The notes under the pieces are model-generated. The model was not told where the DNA came from, did no database searches, and worked only from the letters and a program-made list of their open reading frames with translations. 14,340 nt of DNA from Pseudomonadota bacterium (GTDB lineage Bacteria; Pseudomonadota; Alphaproteobacteria; Sphingomonadales; Sphingomonadaceae), in contig JAKOWQ010000059.1 in the NCBI GenBank assembly GCA_029781465.1, positions 1 to 14,340 on the forward strand, given 5' to 3'. The translations under genes and the position numbers were made by a program. How positions within the stretch are numbered: the stretch's first letter is position 1; every line of letters starts with the position of its first letter. Below, one piece after another: positions 1 through 8,236 of this stretch.

Positions 1-3000
1 GATCATTTCCGCCCGCGCCGGCGCATCGAGATCGGCGGCGTTGCGCGCCAGCCAGGCCTCGGCGGCGGCCTTGCGCGTCAGCGGCTCGGCTTCGGGCAGG
101 CGTTCCAGCAGCTTGTGGATCAGCACCCCGCGCCGCGCCGCCGCAAGGCCCGCACCGGGGGGCCAGGGCGGATCGGCCTCGCGGTCTTCGCCCAGGGCGG
201 AAGGCGCCAGCGGGCGCGGCGGGCGCGGTTCGGCGGCAACCGGGGTTTCCAGCCAGGGCGGCAAAAGCGGCAAGGCGGCGCTGGCCGAAATGGGCGCGGG
301 CACGGCAACCTGCGGCCGCTCGCCATGCTCGACCCGGGCGCCCCACAGCGGATCCTCCAGCCACTCCTCGGGCTGGAACAGCGCCTCAAGCCGCGCGTAC
401 CACGAATCCGGCGCGGGCGCCTTTTCGCGCGGGCCAAGCGCCCCGGCCACGAACAGCGCCTCTTCCGCGCGGGTCATCGCCACATAGAGCAAGCGCCAGT
501 GCTCCTGACGTTCCTCGGCGGCGGCCTTGGCCTCAGCCTGGGCCAGCAGCCCCGGCTTTTCCTCCTTGGGCAGCGGGGGGAGCGGGATCGCCCTGCCCGT
601 TCCATCGGCGATAACCAGCGGGCTGGTGCGCGAATTGTCAGGGTTGTCGGCGGCATCGGCCAGGATCACGATCGGCGCCTGCAAGCCCTTGGCCCCGTGG
701 ACGGTCATCACCCGCACCTCGCTGCCGACCTGCCCCGCCTCGCGCTTGAGCTCGCCCTCGCCGGCATCGAACCAGCGGATGAAGCCTGCCAGGCTGATCG
801 CCTCGGCACTGGCATAGGCGCTGGCGGCATTGAGCAGTTCGTCGATCGGATCGTTGGCCTCCGCACCGAGCCGCGCGGTCAGGCAGCGGCGGCCCTGCCA
901 CGGGCCGGTCAGCAGCCAGTGGAGCAATACCTGTGGCGGATCGTAATCGGCCTTGCCCAGCAGTTCGAGCAGCTGCGCCACCGCCGCGCCGGTTTCCGCG
1001 CCCCCCCGCGCGCGGCGCAGATGCTCCCACAAGGACAGGCCATCGGGCCGATAGCCGTGTTCGAGCAGCTGTTCCTGACTCCACCCGATCAGCGGCGAAA
1101 CCAGCAGGCAGGCAAGGTTGAGATCGTCGAGCGGCTGCGCGGCAAAGCGCAGGGCCGCCATCAGATCGCGCACCGCAAGCGGCGCGGCAAGCCGCAACCG
1201 ATCGACCCCGGCAACCGGCACGCCCGCAGCATGGAGCCGAGCGACGATCAGCCCGGCCAGTTCCTTGCGCTTGCGCACCAGAACCATCACGTCGCCCGGC
1301 CCGGCCCGGCGCGCGCTGCCGTGCGGCTGCCCCTTGACCAGCGGATAGCCCTCGTCGAGCCAGGCGCGCACCTGCAACGCGATCCGGTCGGCCAGCTGCC
1401 GGTCCGAGCGCGCGAACCAGTTCTCCTCGCCCTCATCCGTATCGTCGGCGGGCTCGCCAGCGTCGGGCGCGCCGATCGCGCGCCATAGCGTGACCAGTCC
1501 CGGCCGATCCTCTCCAGCATGGGCGGGCGGCGGTCCGGCCAGGCCAAGGTTTTCGCCCCCGATCCGGCCAAGCGCCATATCGACGAATTGCAGGATCGAG
1601 GCCGCGGTGCGGAAACTGGTGCCAAGCCCCAGCTCGCGCAGCTCGCGCGGCACGGCGCCGCCGCCAAGCGCACGGGCATTGGTGGCCAGGCCCGCCATCG
1701 CCGCGCGCACCCGGCGCCGCGCCGCCTCGAAGTTTTCCGGGCTGGTGCCCTGGAAGCGGAAGATCGCCTGTTTGTAGTCGCCAACCACGAACAGCGTGCG
1801 CAGCTTTTCGGCATGGGCGCCTTCGCCGGCGAAAAAGTCGCCCGTCAGCGCGTCGATGATCCGCCACTGCGCGGCGTTGGTATCCTGCGCCTCGTCGACC
1901 AGGATATGATCGAAGCGCCGGTCAAGCTTATAGCGGATCCATTCCGCAAGCGCGCCCGTGTTGAGAAGGGCGGCGGCGCGGCGGATCTGGTCGTCGAAAT
2001 CTATGAACCCCGCGCGCTGCTTGGCCTCGTCCCAGGCCAGCGCGAACTTGCGCCCCAGCTCAAGCGAGGGGGCAAGGAAATCCGCGAGCTGCATCAGCAC
2101 CCGCCGTTCGCGCACCGCCAGCGCGCATTGCAGCACCTCCTCGGCGGCGGCACCGAAATGCTCCTCGAACTTCTCGAGGCTGGCAACGTCGCGCACCGTG
2201 TCCTTCTGGGTGAACAGCACGGCATGCAAATCGCCCAGCGTGGCAAGCCGCGTGGCGGGCGGCGCGGCCAGCCAGTCGGCGATCACCGCCCGGCCCGCCA
2301 GCCCCTTCTTGCCGTTCCACTGCGCATAGGCGGCGAGGCAGCAATACAGGGCGTCCACCGCGAAGTGGCCGTCGTCGCACAGCCGCTCCAGATCGGCCTC
2401 GCCGGCGTCGCTGGGCAGGCCGATCAGCTGGCGTACGCGCGGCAGCATCGGCGGCTGCCAGGCGCCCGGCCCTTCCCATGCCTCGCGCGCGGCGGCGCAG
2501 CGCAGCATGTAGCCCTCCACCGCATCCGGCCCCAGGCGCAGCGACAGCGCCGCCAGCGCATCAAGCGTTGCCGTGTCGTTGACCCGCTCGGCCTCGACCA
2601 GCAGGTCCGCCAGCACCTCGCGCAGCAGCAGGTCGCGGTCGCGGTCTTCCATCGCGCGGGTGCCGGGGACCAGCCCGGCCTCGTGCGGGAAAGCGGCCAG
2701 CAGCCACTGCGCAAAGGCATGGATGGTATCGATCCGCAGCCCTCCGCCGGGGCAATCGAGCACTTCGGCGAACAGGGTGCGGGCGCGGGCCTGCGCCGCC
2801 GGTCCGAAATCGGCCCCGATCGCCTTGAGATCCGCGGCCAACGCCTCGGGCCGGGCGCGAACCCAGCGCGCCAGGGTCTCGTTGATGCGGGCAGCCATCT
2901 CGGTCGCCCCGGCCTTGGTGAAGGTCAGGCACAGCACCTGCGAGGGGCTGACATCCGCCTGCAACAACAGCCGCAGCACGCGGGCGGACAAGACCTGGGT

Positions 3001-3099
3001 CTTGCCCGTCCCGGCGGAGGCCGACAGCCATACCACCTCGCCCGGTTCGACCGCCGGGGCCTGTTCGCCGGTCAGGTTGTGGAGGCGCTTGCCGCTCAT
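1..3099 (-). CDS. addA: AddA, helicase-nuclease subunit of the AddAB double-strand break repair complex (C-terminus beyond the window)
   Basis: AddA is the 3'-5' UvrD/Rep-type helicase and nuclease subunit of AddAB, which unwinds and resects broken DNA ends for RecA loading; it acts in the cytoplasm. The 1033 visible residues hold the SF1A motifs in order: Walker A (SASAGTGKT, Lys33), motif II (DEAQD, 402-406), motif III (GDYKQAIFRFQG, 440-451), motif V region (VHGAKGLQ, from His801) and motif VI (YVAMTRAEE, Arg877). The C-terminal RecB-like nuclease domain begins near residue 990 with its first conserved histidine (His995, in GVLIHKLLE), but the D...DxK active site lies past the left edge. 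Alphaproteobacterial AddA is usually around 1150 residues, so roughly 100 or more are missing. The ATG at 3099-3097 overlaps the addB stop as ATGA, which fixes the start and implies coupled translation. Identification is secure; only the nuclease end is unseen. Confidence 0.96.
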   Translation of the reverse strand, partial: MSGKRLHNLTGEQAPAVEPGEVVWLSASAGTGKTQVLSARVLRLLLQADVSPSQVLCLTFTKAGATEMAARINETLARWVRARPEALAADLKAIGADFGPAAQARARTLFAEVLDCPGGGLRIDTIHAFAQWLLAAFPHEAGLVPGTRAMEDRDRDLLLREVLADLLVEAERVNDTATLDALAALSLRLGPDAVEGYMLRCAAAREAWEGPGAWQPPMLPRVRQLIGLPSDAGEADLERLCDDGHFAVDALYCCLAAYAQWNGKKGLAGRAVIADWLAAPPATRLATLGDLHAVLFTQKDTVRDVASLEKFEEHFGAAAEEVLQCALAVRERRVLMQLADFLAPSLELGRKFALAWDEAKQRAGFIDFDDQIRRAAALLNTGALAEWIRYKLDRRFDHILVDEAQDTNAAQWRIIDALTGDFFAGEGAHAEKLRTLFVVGDYKQAIFRFQGTSPENFEAARRRVRAAMAGLATNARALGGGAVPRELRELGLGTSFRTAASILQFVDMALGRIGGENLGLAGPPPAHAGEDRPGLVTLWRAIGAPDAGEPADDTDEGEENWFARSDRQLADRIALQVRAWLDEGYPLVKGQPHGSARRAGPGDVMVLVRKRKELAGLIVARLHAAGVPVAGVDRLRLAAPLAVRDLMAALRFAAQPLDDLNLACLLVSPLIGWSQEQLLEHGYRPDGLSLWEHLRRARGGAETGAAVAQLLELLGKADYDPPQVLLHWLLTGPWQGRRCLTARLGAEANDPIDELLNAASAYASAEAISLAGFIRWFDAGEGELKREAGQVGSEVRVMTVHGAKGLQAPIVILADAADNPDNSRTSPLVIADGTGRAIPLPPLPKEEKPGLLAQAEAKAAAEERQEHWRLLYVAMTRAEEALFVAGALGPREKAPAPDSWYARLEALFQPEEWLEDPLWGARVEHGERPQVAVPAPISASAALPLLPPWLETPVAAEPRPPRPLAPSALGEDREADPPWPPGAGLAAARRGVLIHKLLERLPEAEPLTRKAAAEAWLARNAADLDAPARAEMI

Positions 3100-6092
3100 G
3101 CCTCTTCCCCCGCCTTCGGACCCAGCGCCTGCCATTCATCCAGCCGCATCAGATGGTCGTAATCGTTGTAGCCATAGAGGTCAGGCTGAAGGCTGGCGGA
3201 AAACGGCTCATCCCCCTTGATGAACCGCGCGATCGCCTGCTCCAGCCGGTGCGCGGTCTCGCCCAGGAAGTCCTCGCGCAGCAGGCCCGGTGCGCGGTCG
3301 GTGGCAAAGGGCGAAAGGGCATAGCCAAATTCGCTGCTGCGCGGGCGCTTGGCCAGCGACCAGTACTCGAACCATTCGGGATCGCCCGCCACGCCGGGAA
3401 AGCCGCCCGCAGCCGCGATCAACCCGACCACGCCCAGTTGCAGCGCATAGCCTTCGGCCACACGGCGACGGCTGGGCGGGCTGCCGGTCTTGTAATCGAC
3501 CACCGCCAGGGTGCCGTCGGCCAGCCGATCGATCCGGTCGGCGCGGCCGTGAACCCGTACCCCGGCAAACCGCATCTCGCCCTTCACCTCGCTGGCGATC
3601 ACCCGCCGCCCCTCGGCACCCAGCGAGGCGATCTCGGTATCGACCCATTCGAGCGCACGGGCCAGACGCGGCCACCACAGCGTGCGCACCAGCGGATGGG
3701 CGCGCATCGCCGCCAGCTCCTCGCCGGCCAGCGCCAGCAGCTCGCCCGCCCCGCCCCCGGCCTTGTGCCAGCGTTCCAGCACACGGTGAACCACGGTACC
3801 CTTCCACGCCGCGGACGGCTCGGCATCGAGCGGATCGAGCACCCTCAGCCGCAGGATCGCATTGGCGTAAAACTGATAGGGATCGCCCAGCAGGCGGTCG
3901 ATCGCGGTAACGGCCAGCGCGACATCGCGCTGCTGGAGGTCGGGCTTTGGCCGGGGACGCGGCGCCGGCCGAACCCGCACGGCGCGATCAATTCCGCGCG
4001 CAAGCAGGACGGCCTCGGTCTCGCGGTGCGCCTCGGCCAATTCGCCCAGCATCGCCTCGATCCGCAGCACGAAGCGGCTGGGGATCACCGGTGCGCCCTC
4101 GTCGCGGCGGGCCCAGCTCAGCACCGCCTCGGGCGCGCCCAGCGCGGCGGCAAGATCGTGCGCGGCCAGCCCGATGCGGAACTCTCCGCCCGGTACGCCC
4201 AGCGCCCGCAGCACCGCCGGGGGCAGCAAGGGCTCCGCGCCCGCAGTGGCCGGCCAGATCCCTTCGACCAACCCGCCGCAGATCACCAGATCGGCCCGGC
4301 TCATCCGCGCTTCGAGCAAGCCATAGATCGCGACGCGCGGATGCCCTCCCCACGGCGGGCGCACTGCCAGGCGGTCCATGGCATCGCGCAGCACCGCCGG
4401 CAGGTCGGCGGCGGCAAGGCGTAACTGGCTGGAGGCGGCCGCAAACCGCAGCTCCTCCACGAAGGCGGCAAGCGCCCGGCCATCGGCATTGGCCCACAGC
4501 GCCTCTCCGCACAGTGCCTCGGCCGCGGCGGCCAGACGGCCGATCGCTTCGGACAGCGGCAGGCCCTCGTCCCAGTCGAGAAGCGGCAGAAGGATGGCTT
4601 CCACCTCGCTCCACCAGGCTGCGATCCGCTCGCCATCGCCGCGCCGCGCCAGTTTCTCCACCGCGGCACGCAGCGGCGCCAGCCCCGGTGCCGGGCGCGG
4701 CCCGCGCAGGGCAAGATCCATCGCCCGAACCCGGTCGAGCCATTCGGCGCGCGCGTCACCGGCCCGCACCAGCGGATGGGCCAACAGGCCCAGCAAGGGG
4801 ACTGGAGCTGCCTGCTGCGCCGCCACTTCGGCCAGGCCAAGCAACACCCGGCCCGCGGCGGTCTGCGGCAGCGGGCGCCCGGCGCTGTCGTCGGCCTCGA
4901 TCCCCCAGCGCCTGAGATGCGCCACCACGCGCCCGGCCAGACCGCGATCCGGGGTGACCACCGCAACGCGCCTGCCCGGCTCCTCCAGCGCCTGGCGGAC
5001 CAGGATCGCAATCGCCTGGGCCTCCTCGCCCGGATGCGCGCTTTCCATCAGCCGGATGCCCGACAGACGCCGCGCCCTGGCGGGCAGATCGACCCAGCGG
5101 GCGCTGGCGGCGGCGGGCAGGAACAGGTTGGAAATCGCGTGACTGCGCTCGCTCGGCGCGGCGGCCAGCCCGGCGCGGTGCCAGGGCTCGACCTCTTCGC
5201 GGGAAATCCCCATCCGGTTGAGCAGCAGCTTGAGGTGGTATTGCGGGTGGGTCACCGCATCGCGCTCACCAAAATGCGCGCCATCGTCATCGCGCGGCTT
5301 GCCGGCCTGGCCCAGCAGGTCCCAGACTTCGGCATCGAGCGAGAGGTCAAGGTCGGGCAGGATCACCGCGCCGCGCGGCAGTTCGCAGACCACCCTCAGC
5401 AGCCGGGCCAGCTCCGGCGAGGCGCTGGTTATCCCGGCGGCAACCACCGGATCGGCGGGCGGGGTCTGTGCCCAGCGCCGGGCCGCATGGGCGAACAGCC
5501 GGTTGCGCCTTTCGGGTGGATCGACCTCGCCGCGCGCGGCAAGTTCGCTGAGCCAATGGGCCTGAACCGTGGCGAACAGGTGCGAGGATTCGCGCCAGTG
5601 ATCGGCAAGATCGCCGACGATCCCCGCGACCCGGTCGCTCAGCAGATCGCCCAGGCCGATCCCTTCAACCGTCAGCCGGTCCATTGTCCGTGCGGTTTCG
5701 TGGGCCAGGCGCAGCAAGCCCGGCGGCCTGGGCGCGTGCTGGCCCATCGCTTCGCCCAGCAGCTCGGCCAGCCGCAGCCAGCGCCGGACGGGATCGCAGG
5801 CCGGGGGAATTTCGGCCCCCGCGCCCAACGGATCGAGCAACGCGCCCAGCGTCTCGTCGAGATCGAGATCGCCGACCACCGCGATGCGCGGCAGCAGCAT
5901 CCCCCCGCCCGACAGCCGCACGAAAGCCTCGGTCACGATCCGTTCGGCGCGGCGGCTAGGCAGCAGCAGGGTCAGCCGGGCAAGGCCCAGATCCCTGTCG
6001 GCATAGCGCGGGATCAGGCCGGCAACCAGCGCATCGGCAAAGCCGCGATGCGCGGCGATCGAATAGACCCTGGGGCCGGGCCGCTCAGCCAC
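3096..6092 (-). CDS. addB: AddB, nuclease/inactivated-helicase subunit of AddAB
   Basis: AddB partners AddA; its nuclease cuts one strand, and its helicase-like fold is known in the family to recognise Chi-type sequences. At 998 residues it is full length for the alphaproteobacterial form. The N-terminus keeps the helicase fold signature LLPSRRAE (about 43-50) where an active helicase would have a GxGKT loop, so no ATP site is visible. The C-terminal PD-(D/E)XK nuclease is intact: His769 (GTVVHRVLERW), Asp852 (GRADRID), then Asp866-Tyr867-Lys868 (VVDYKTG) and a downstream QLG motif. There is no cysteine anywhere in the nuclease half, so the iron-sulphur cluster of Bacillus AddB cannot form here. 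The start is GTG at 6092-6090, overlapping the murU stop by 8 bases; the stop overlaps the addA ATG. Identification rests on the nuclease motifs, length and pairing with addA. Confidence 0.95.
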   Translation of the reverse strand: MAERPGPRVYSIAAHRGFADALVAGLIPRYADRDLGLARLTLLLPSRRAERIVTEAFVRLSGGGMLLPRIAVVGDLDLDETLGALLDPLGAGAEIPPACDPVRRWLRLAELLGEAMGQHAPRPPGLLRLAHETARTMDRLTVEGIGLGDLLSDRVAGIVGDLADHWRESSHLFATVQAHWLSELAARGEVDPPERRNRLFAHAARRWAQTPPADPVVAAGITSASPELARLLRVVCELPRGAVILPDLDLSLDAEVWDLLGQAGKPRDDDGAHFGERDAVTHPQYHLKLLLNRMGISREEVEPWHRAGLAAAPSERSHAISNLFLPAAASARWVDLPARARRLSGIRLMESAHPGEEAQAIAILVRQALEEPGRRVAVVTPDRGLAGRVVAHLRRWGIEADDSAGRPLPQTAAGRVLLGLAEVAAQQAAPVPLLGLLAHPLVRAGDARAEWLDRVRAMDLALRGPRPAPGLAPLRAAVEKLARRGDGERIAAWWSEVEAILLPLLDWDEGLPLSEAIGRLAAAAEALCGEALWANADGRALAAFVEELRFAAASSQLRLAAADLPAVLRDAMDRLAVRPPWGGHPRVAIYGLLEARMSRADLVICGGLVEGIWPATAGAEPLLPPAVLRALGVPGGEFRIGLAAHDLAAALGAPEAVLSWARRDEGAPVIPSRFVLRIEAMLGELAEAHRETEAVLLARGIDRAVRVRPAPRPRPKPDLQQRDVALAVTAIDRLLGDPYQFYANAILRLRVLDPLDAEPSAAWKGTVVHRVLERWHKAGGGAGELLALAGEELAAMRAHPLVRTLWWPRLARALEWVDTEIASLGAEGRRVIASEVKGEMRFAGVRVHGRADRIDRLADGTLAVVDYKTGSPPSRRRVAEGYALQLGVVGLIAAAGGFPGVAGDPEWFEYWSLAKRPRSSEFGYALSPFATDRAPGLLREDFLGETAHRLEQAIARFIKGDEPFSASLQPDLYGYNDYDHLMRLDEWQALGPKAGEEA

Positions 6093-6813
6093 CGGCCAGG
6101 GCGGCCTCTGTCAGACCGATCGCTGCGGGATAGCCGACATCGTACCACTGCCCGGCGTGAACGAAACCGAAGCAGCGCCCCGCCGCGATCGCGCGATCCC
6201 AGAACTTGTTGGTGGAAAACACCGCGCCCGGCGGATCGGTGACGATCCGCTTGGACAGGATCTGGATCCCGGTCCAGACGAAGGGCCGGTGCCGCCTTGG
6301 CCCCTCGCGCGAGAGGCGGCCATCGGCATCCATGTCGAAATCGCCCTGGCCCTGGGTATTGCCGGCGCGCTCGAACGGGACAACCAGCATCAGCACGTCC
6401 ATCCTTTCGTCATCCCAGACCCTGGCCATGTCGATCAGGGCATTGCCGCCCTCATCCACCCACCAGTTATCGGCGTTGACGCACAGGAACGGATCGGCGC
6501 CGATCAGCGGCAGCGCCTTGACCAGACCGCCGCCGGTATCGCGCAGCAGGTCGCGCTCGTCGGAGATCGCAACGTCGAAATCGCCGGCATGGTCCGCGAG
6601 GTGCGCTTCGATCCGATCGGCAAGATAGTGGACGTTGACCACGATCCGGCCGACCCCGGCGCTGCGCAGCTGATCGAGAACGTGATCGAGCAGGGTGGTT
6701 CCGGCCACCTCGATCAGCGGCTTGGGGCACCGCGCGGTCAGCGGCATCATGCGGGTGCCCAGGCCCGCCGCCATGATCATCGCCGTATCGGGGATGGCGG
6801 CGTGGGCCTTCAC
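6085..6813 (-). CDS. murU: N-acetylmuramate-1-phosphate uridylyltransferase (MurU type)
   Basis: This is a nucleotidyltransferase of the sugar-1-phosphate family (Rossmann-like fold), 242 residues. The signature loop is MIMAAGLGTRM with Pro30-Lys31-Pro32 (residues 12-33), followed by DTGGG (92-96) and the metal-binding NADN (Asp115); the C-terminal WYDVG also fits. In the family MurU turns MurNAc-alpha-1-phosphate and UTP into UDP-MurNAc, feeding recycled wall sugar back to murein synthesis in the cytoplasm. The assignment over a generic NTP transferase depends mainly on the adjacent sugar kinase (amgK), its usual partner. The frame can start at GTG 6813-6811, which overlaps the amgK stop as GTGA, or at internal ATG codons 12 or 14; the coupled GTG is preferred although it gives an 11-residue extension before the nucleotide loop. 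The end overlaps addB by 8 bases. Substrate specificity is inferred, not shown. Confidence 0.86.
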   Translation of the reverse strand: MKAHAAIPDTAMIMAAGLGTRMMPLTARCPKPLIEVAGTTLLDHVLDQLRSAGVGRIVVNVHYLADRIEAHLADHAGDFDVAISDERDLLRDTGGGLVKALPLIGADPFLCVNADNWWVDEGGNALIDMARVWDDERMDVLMLVVPFERAGNTQGQGDFDMDADGRLSREGPRRHRPFVWTGIQILSKRIVTDPPGAVFSTNKFWDRAIAAGRCFGFVHAGQWYDVGYPAAIGLTEAALAGG

Positions 6814-7796
6814 GCCGCGAACTGCCCACCGTTCGCGGCACGAAGCTCAGCCGGGATATTGGCATCAAACCACCGCGCCACCGGGGCCAGCGCGGGATGG
6901 GCCAGATCGCGCTCCATCGCCGCCCACACCCGGGGGATCATAGCCAGGTAGCGCGGCTTGCCGTCACGCTTCCATAGGCGCACGAAAATGCCCACGATCT
7001 TGGCGTTTCGCTGGGCACCGATCCGAGCGTAGTCGGCAAGAAACTCATCGCCTTGCCCGGTTTTCTTGACATAATGATCGAACATCTCGACTTCGAGCTG
7101 GGGCGAGACGTCACGGCGTGCATCCTGCAGCAGCGAAACCAGATCGTAGGCCGGATGGCCGACCAGCGCGTCCTGAAAATCGAGCAACCCTTGTTTGTGC
7201 AGCGCGCCCAGCAGCATGATGTTCTCGGCATGATAGTCACGCAGCACCGTTACCCCCGGTCGCTGGCGCGGCAGCATCGGCGCCAGCGCCTCTTCCCAGG
7301 CGGCGGCATAGCTCGCGGCGTCGACATAGAGGTTCTGCGCCGGGCAATACCAATCGACCAGCAGCTTGGCTTCGCGCTGATATTCTTGCAGCGAATAATC
7401 GCGGAACGGACCGGGCGGCAGCCGGTGCAGTTCGATCAGGGTATCGACCGCCGCGATGTAGATCGCGCGCTCATCCTCGCTCCACTGGTCGGCATATTCG
7501 CGCATCCGCACTTCGCCGAAGTCTTCGAGCAGCACCAGCCCGCGCTGGGCATCCTCGGCCAGGATATGCGGCGCGCGCAGCCCGTTGGCGTCGAGCCATT
7601 TGGCGGCGCGCAGGAACGGTTGCGGATCCTCGTTGGGCGGGGGCGCGTCCATCAGCATCGCGGTCTTGCCCGAATCGCGGCGCAGGCGGAAATAGCGGCG
7701 AAACGAGGCGTCGCCCGCCAGCGGCTCGATCGCGGCGTCTCTCCATCCGGCGGCGGCAAGAAAGGCATCGAGCCCTTCGGGCAGGGTTTGCGTCAT
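6810..7796 (-). CDS. amgK: Anomeric MurNAc/GlcNAc kinase (AmgK type, aminoglycoside-phosphotransferase fold)
   Basis: A 328-residue kinase of the APH/choline-kinase fold. Visible elements are the nucleotide-loop stretch GDASFRRYFRL (28-38), LLEDFG (89-94), the catalytic loop VLRDYHAENIML with Asp187 and Asn192, and the metal-binding LLDFQDA (Asp206). The RDYHAEN and DFQDA wording is what I recall for AmgK, which phosphorylates MurNAc or GlcNAc at carbon 1; together with MurU it bypasses de novo UDP-MurNAc synthesis and in pseudomonads gives intrinsic fosfomycin tolerance. Databases often label such proteins aminoglycoside phosphotransferase; nothing here suggests antibiotic modification. The start chosen is ATG 7796-7794, overlapping the tsaE stop as ATGA; the frame stays open upstream to 7919 but that part lies inside tsaE and reads as low-complexity shadow. 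Its stop overlaps the murU GTG. Confidence 0.87.
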   Translation of the reverse strand: MTQTLPEGLDAFLAAAGWRDAAIEPLAGDASFRRYFRLRRDSGKTAMLMDAPPPNEDPQPFLRAAKWLDANGLRAPHILAEDAQRGLVLLEDFGEVRMREYADQWSEDERAIYIAAVDTLIELHRLPPGPFRDYSLQEYQREAKLLVDWYCPAQNLYVDAASYAAAWEEALAPMLPRQRPGVTVLRDYHAENIMLLGALHKQGLLDFQDALVGHPAYDLVSLLQDARRDVSPQLEVEMFDHYVKKTGQGDEFLADYARIGAQRNAKIVGIFVRLWKRDGKPRYLAMIPRVWAAMERDLAHPALAPVARWFDANIPAELRAANGGQFAA

Positions 7797-8236
7797 GGCA
7801 GCCGCCCTAGCCAATCCACCCCCGGCTCGACAATCGCAATCCGCCCCGTTTCCGCAGTTTCCAGCTGGATCGACAGACAGCCCGGCTCGTGCCCGAAACC
7901 GCCAGCCTGCTCGGGCCATTCCGCGATCAGCGCGGCGCCTTCGCGGTAATCGTCCAGTCCAAGCTCCTCAGCTTCTTGCGGGCGGGCAAGGCGATAGAAA
8001 TCGGCATGGACCAGCGGCAGGCGCACCGCGGGCGGATCGTAGGTCTCGATGATCGCGAAGCTGGGCGATGGCACTTCACCCTGATGCCCCAGTCCGGCGA
8101 TGATCGCGCGCGCCAGCGTGGTCTTGCCCGCGCCCAGCCCGCCCGAAAGCGCCACCACATCCCCCGGCTGCAAGACCGCCGCGATCCGCTCGCCCAGCGC
8201 ACTGGTCGCGGCAAGATCGGGCAGGTCGATCCTCAC
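7793..8236 (-). CDS. tsaE: TsaE, ATPase for tRNA threonylcarbamoyladenosine (t6A37) synthesis
   Basis: TsaE is the small P-loop ATPase that drives the TsaB-TsaD-TsaE complex making t6A at position 37 of ANN-decoding tRNAs, an essential cytoplasmic modification. The 147-residue product matches family size and shows Walker A SGGLGAGKTT (31-40), PSPSF (56-60, switch region), HADFYRL (77-83), ELGLDDY (91-97) and IAEWPE (104-109). The start is GTG 8236-8234, overlapping the divL stop as GTGA; the end overlaps the amgK start as ATGA. Its partners tsaB and tsaD are not in the window. The neighbourhood divL-tsaE-sugar kinase-nucleotidyltransferase-addB-addA is a gene order I associate with alphaproteobacteria, so position supports the call. 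The residues after about 110 are variable and carry no further motif. Confidence 0.96.
   Translation of the reverse strand: MRIDLPDLAATSALGERIAAVLQPGDVVALSGGLGAGKTTLARAIIAGLGHQGEVPSPSFAIIETYDPPAVRLPLVHADFYRLARPQEAEELGLDDYREGAALIAEWPEQAGGFGHEPGCLSIQLETAETGRIAIVEPGVDWLGRLP

Noticed and set aside
115..3162. Long plus-strand open frames opposite addA (115-1488 and 1519-3162)
   Set aside because: They mirror the codon structure of addA, are rich in Arg, Gly and Gln with no domain, and the minus strand holds all helicase motifs in order.
3153..6242. Long plus-strand open frames opposite addB (3153-4424, 4776-6242)
   Set aside because: Same high-GC mirror effect; low-complexity products with no recognisable motifs, while AddB accounts for the region.
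6810..7796. Aminoglycoside resistance phosphotransferase
   Set aside because: The catalytic loop wording (RDYHAEN) and the murU neighbour indicate an AmgK-type wall-sugar kinase in a core chromosomal cluster.
7797..7919. Longer amgK product starting at 7919
   Set aside because: The added 41 residues lie inside tsaE and are Ala/Arg/Gly-rich shadow; the ATGA overlap at 7796 is the normal coupling seen along this cluster.
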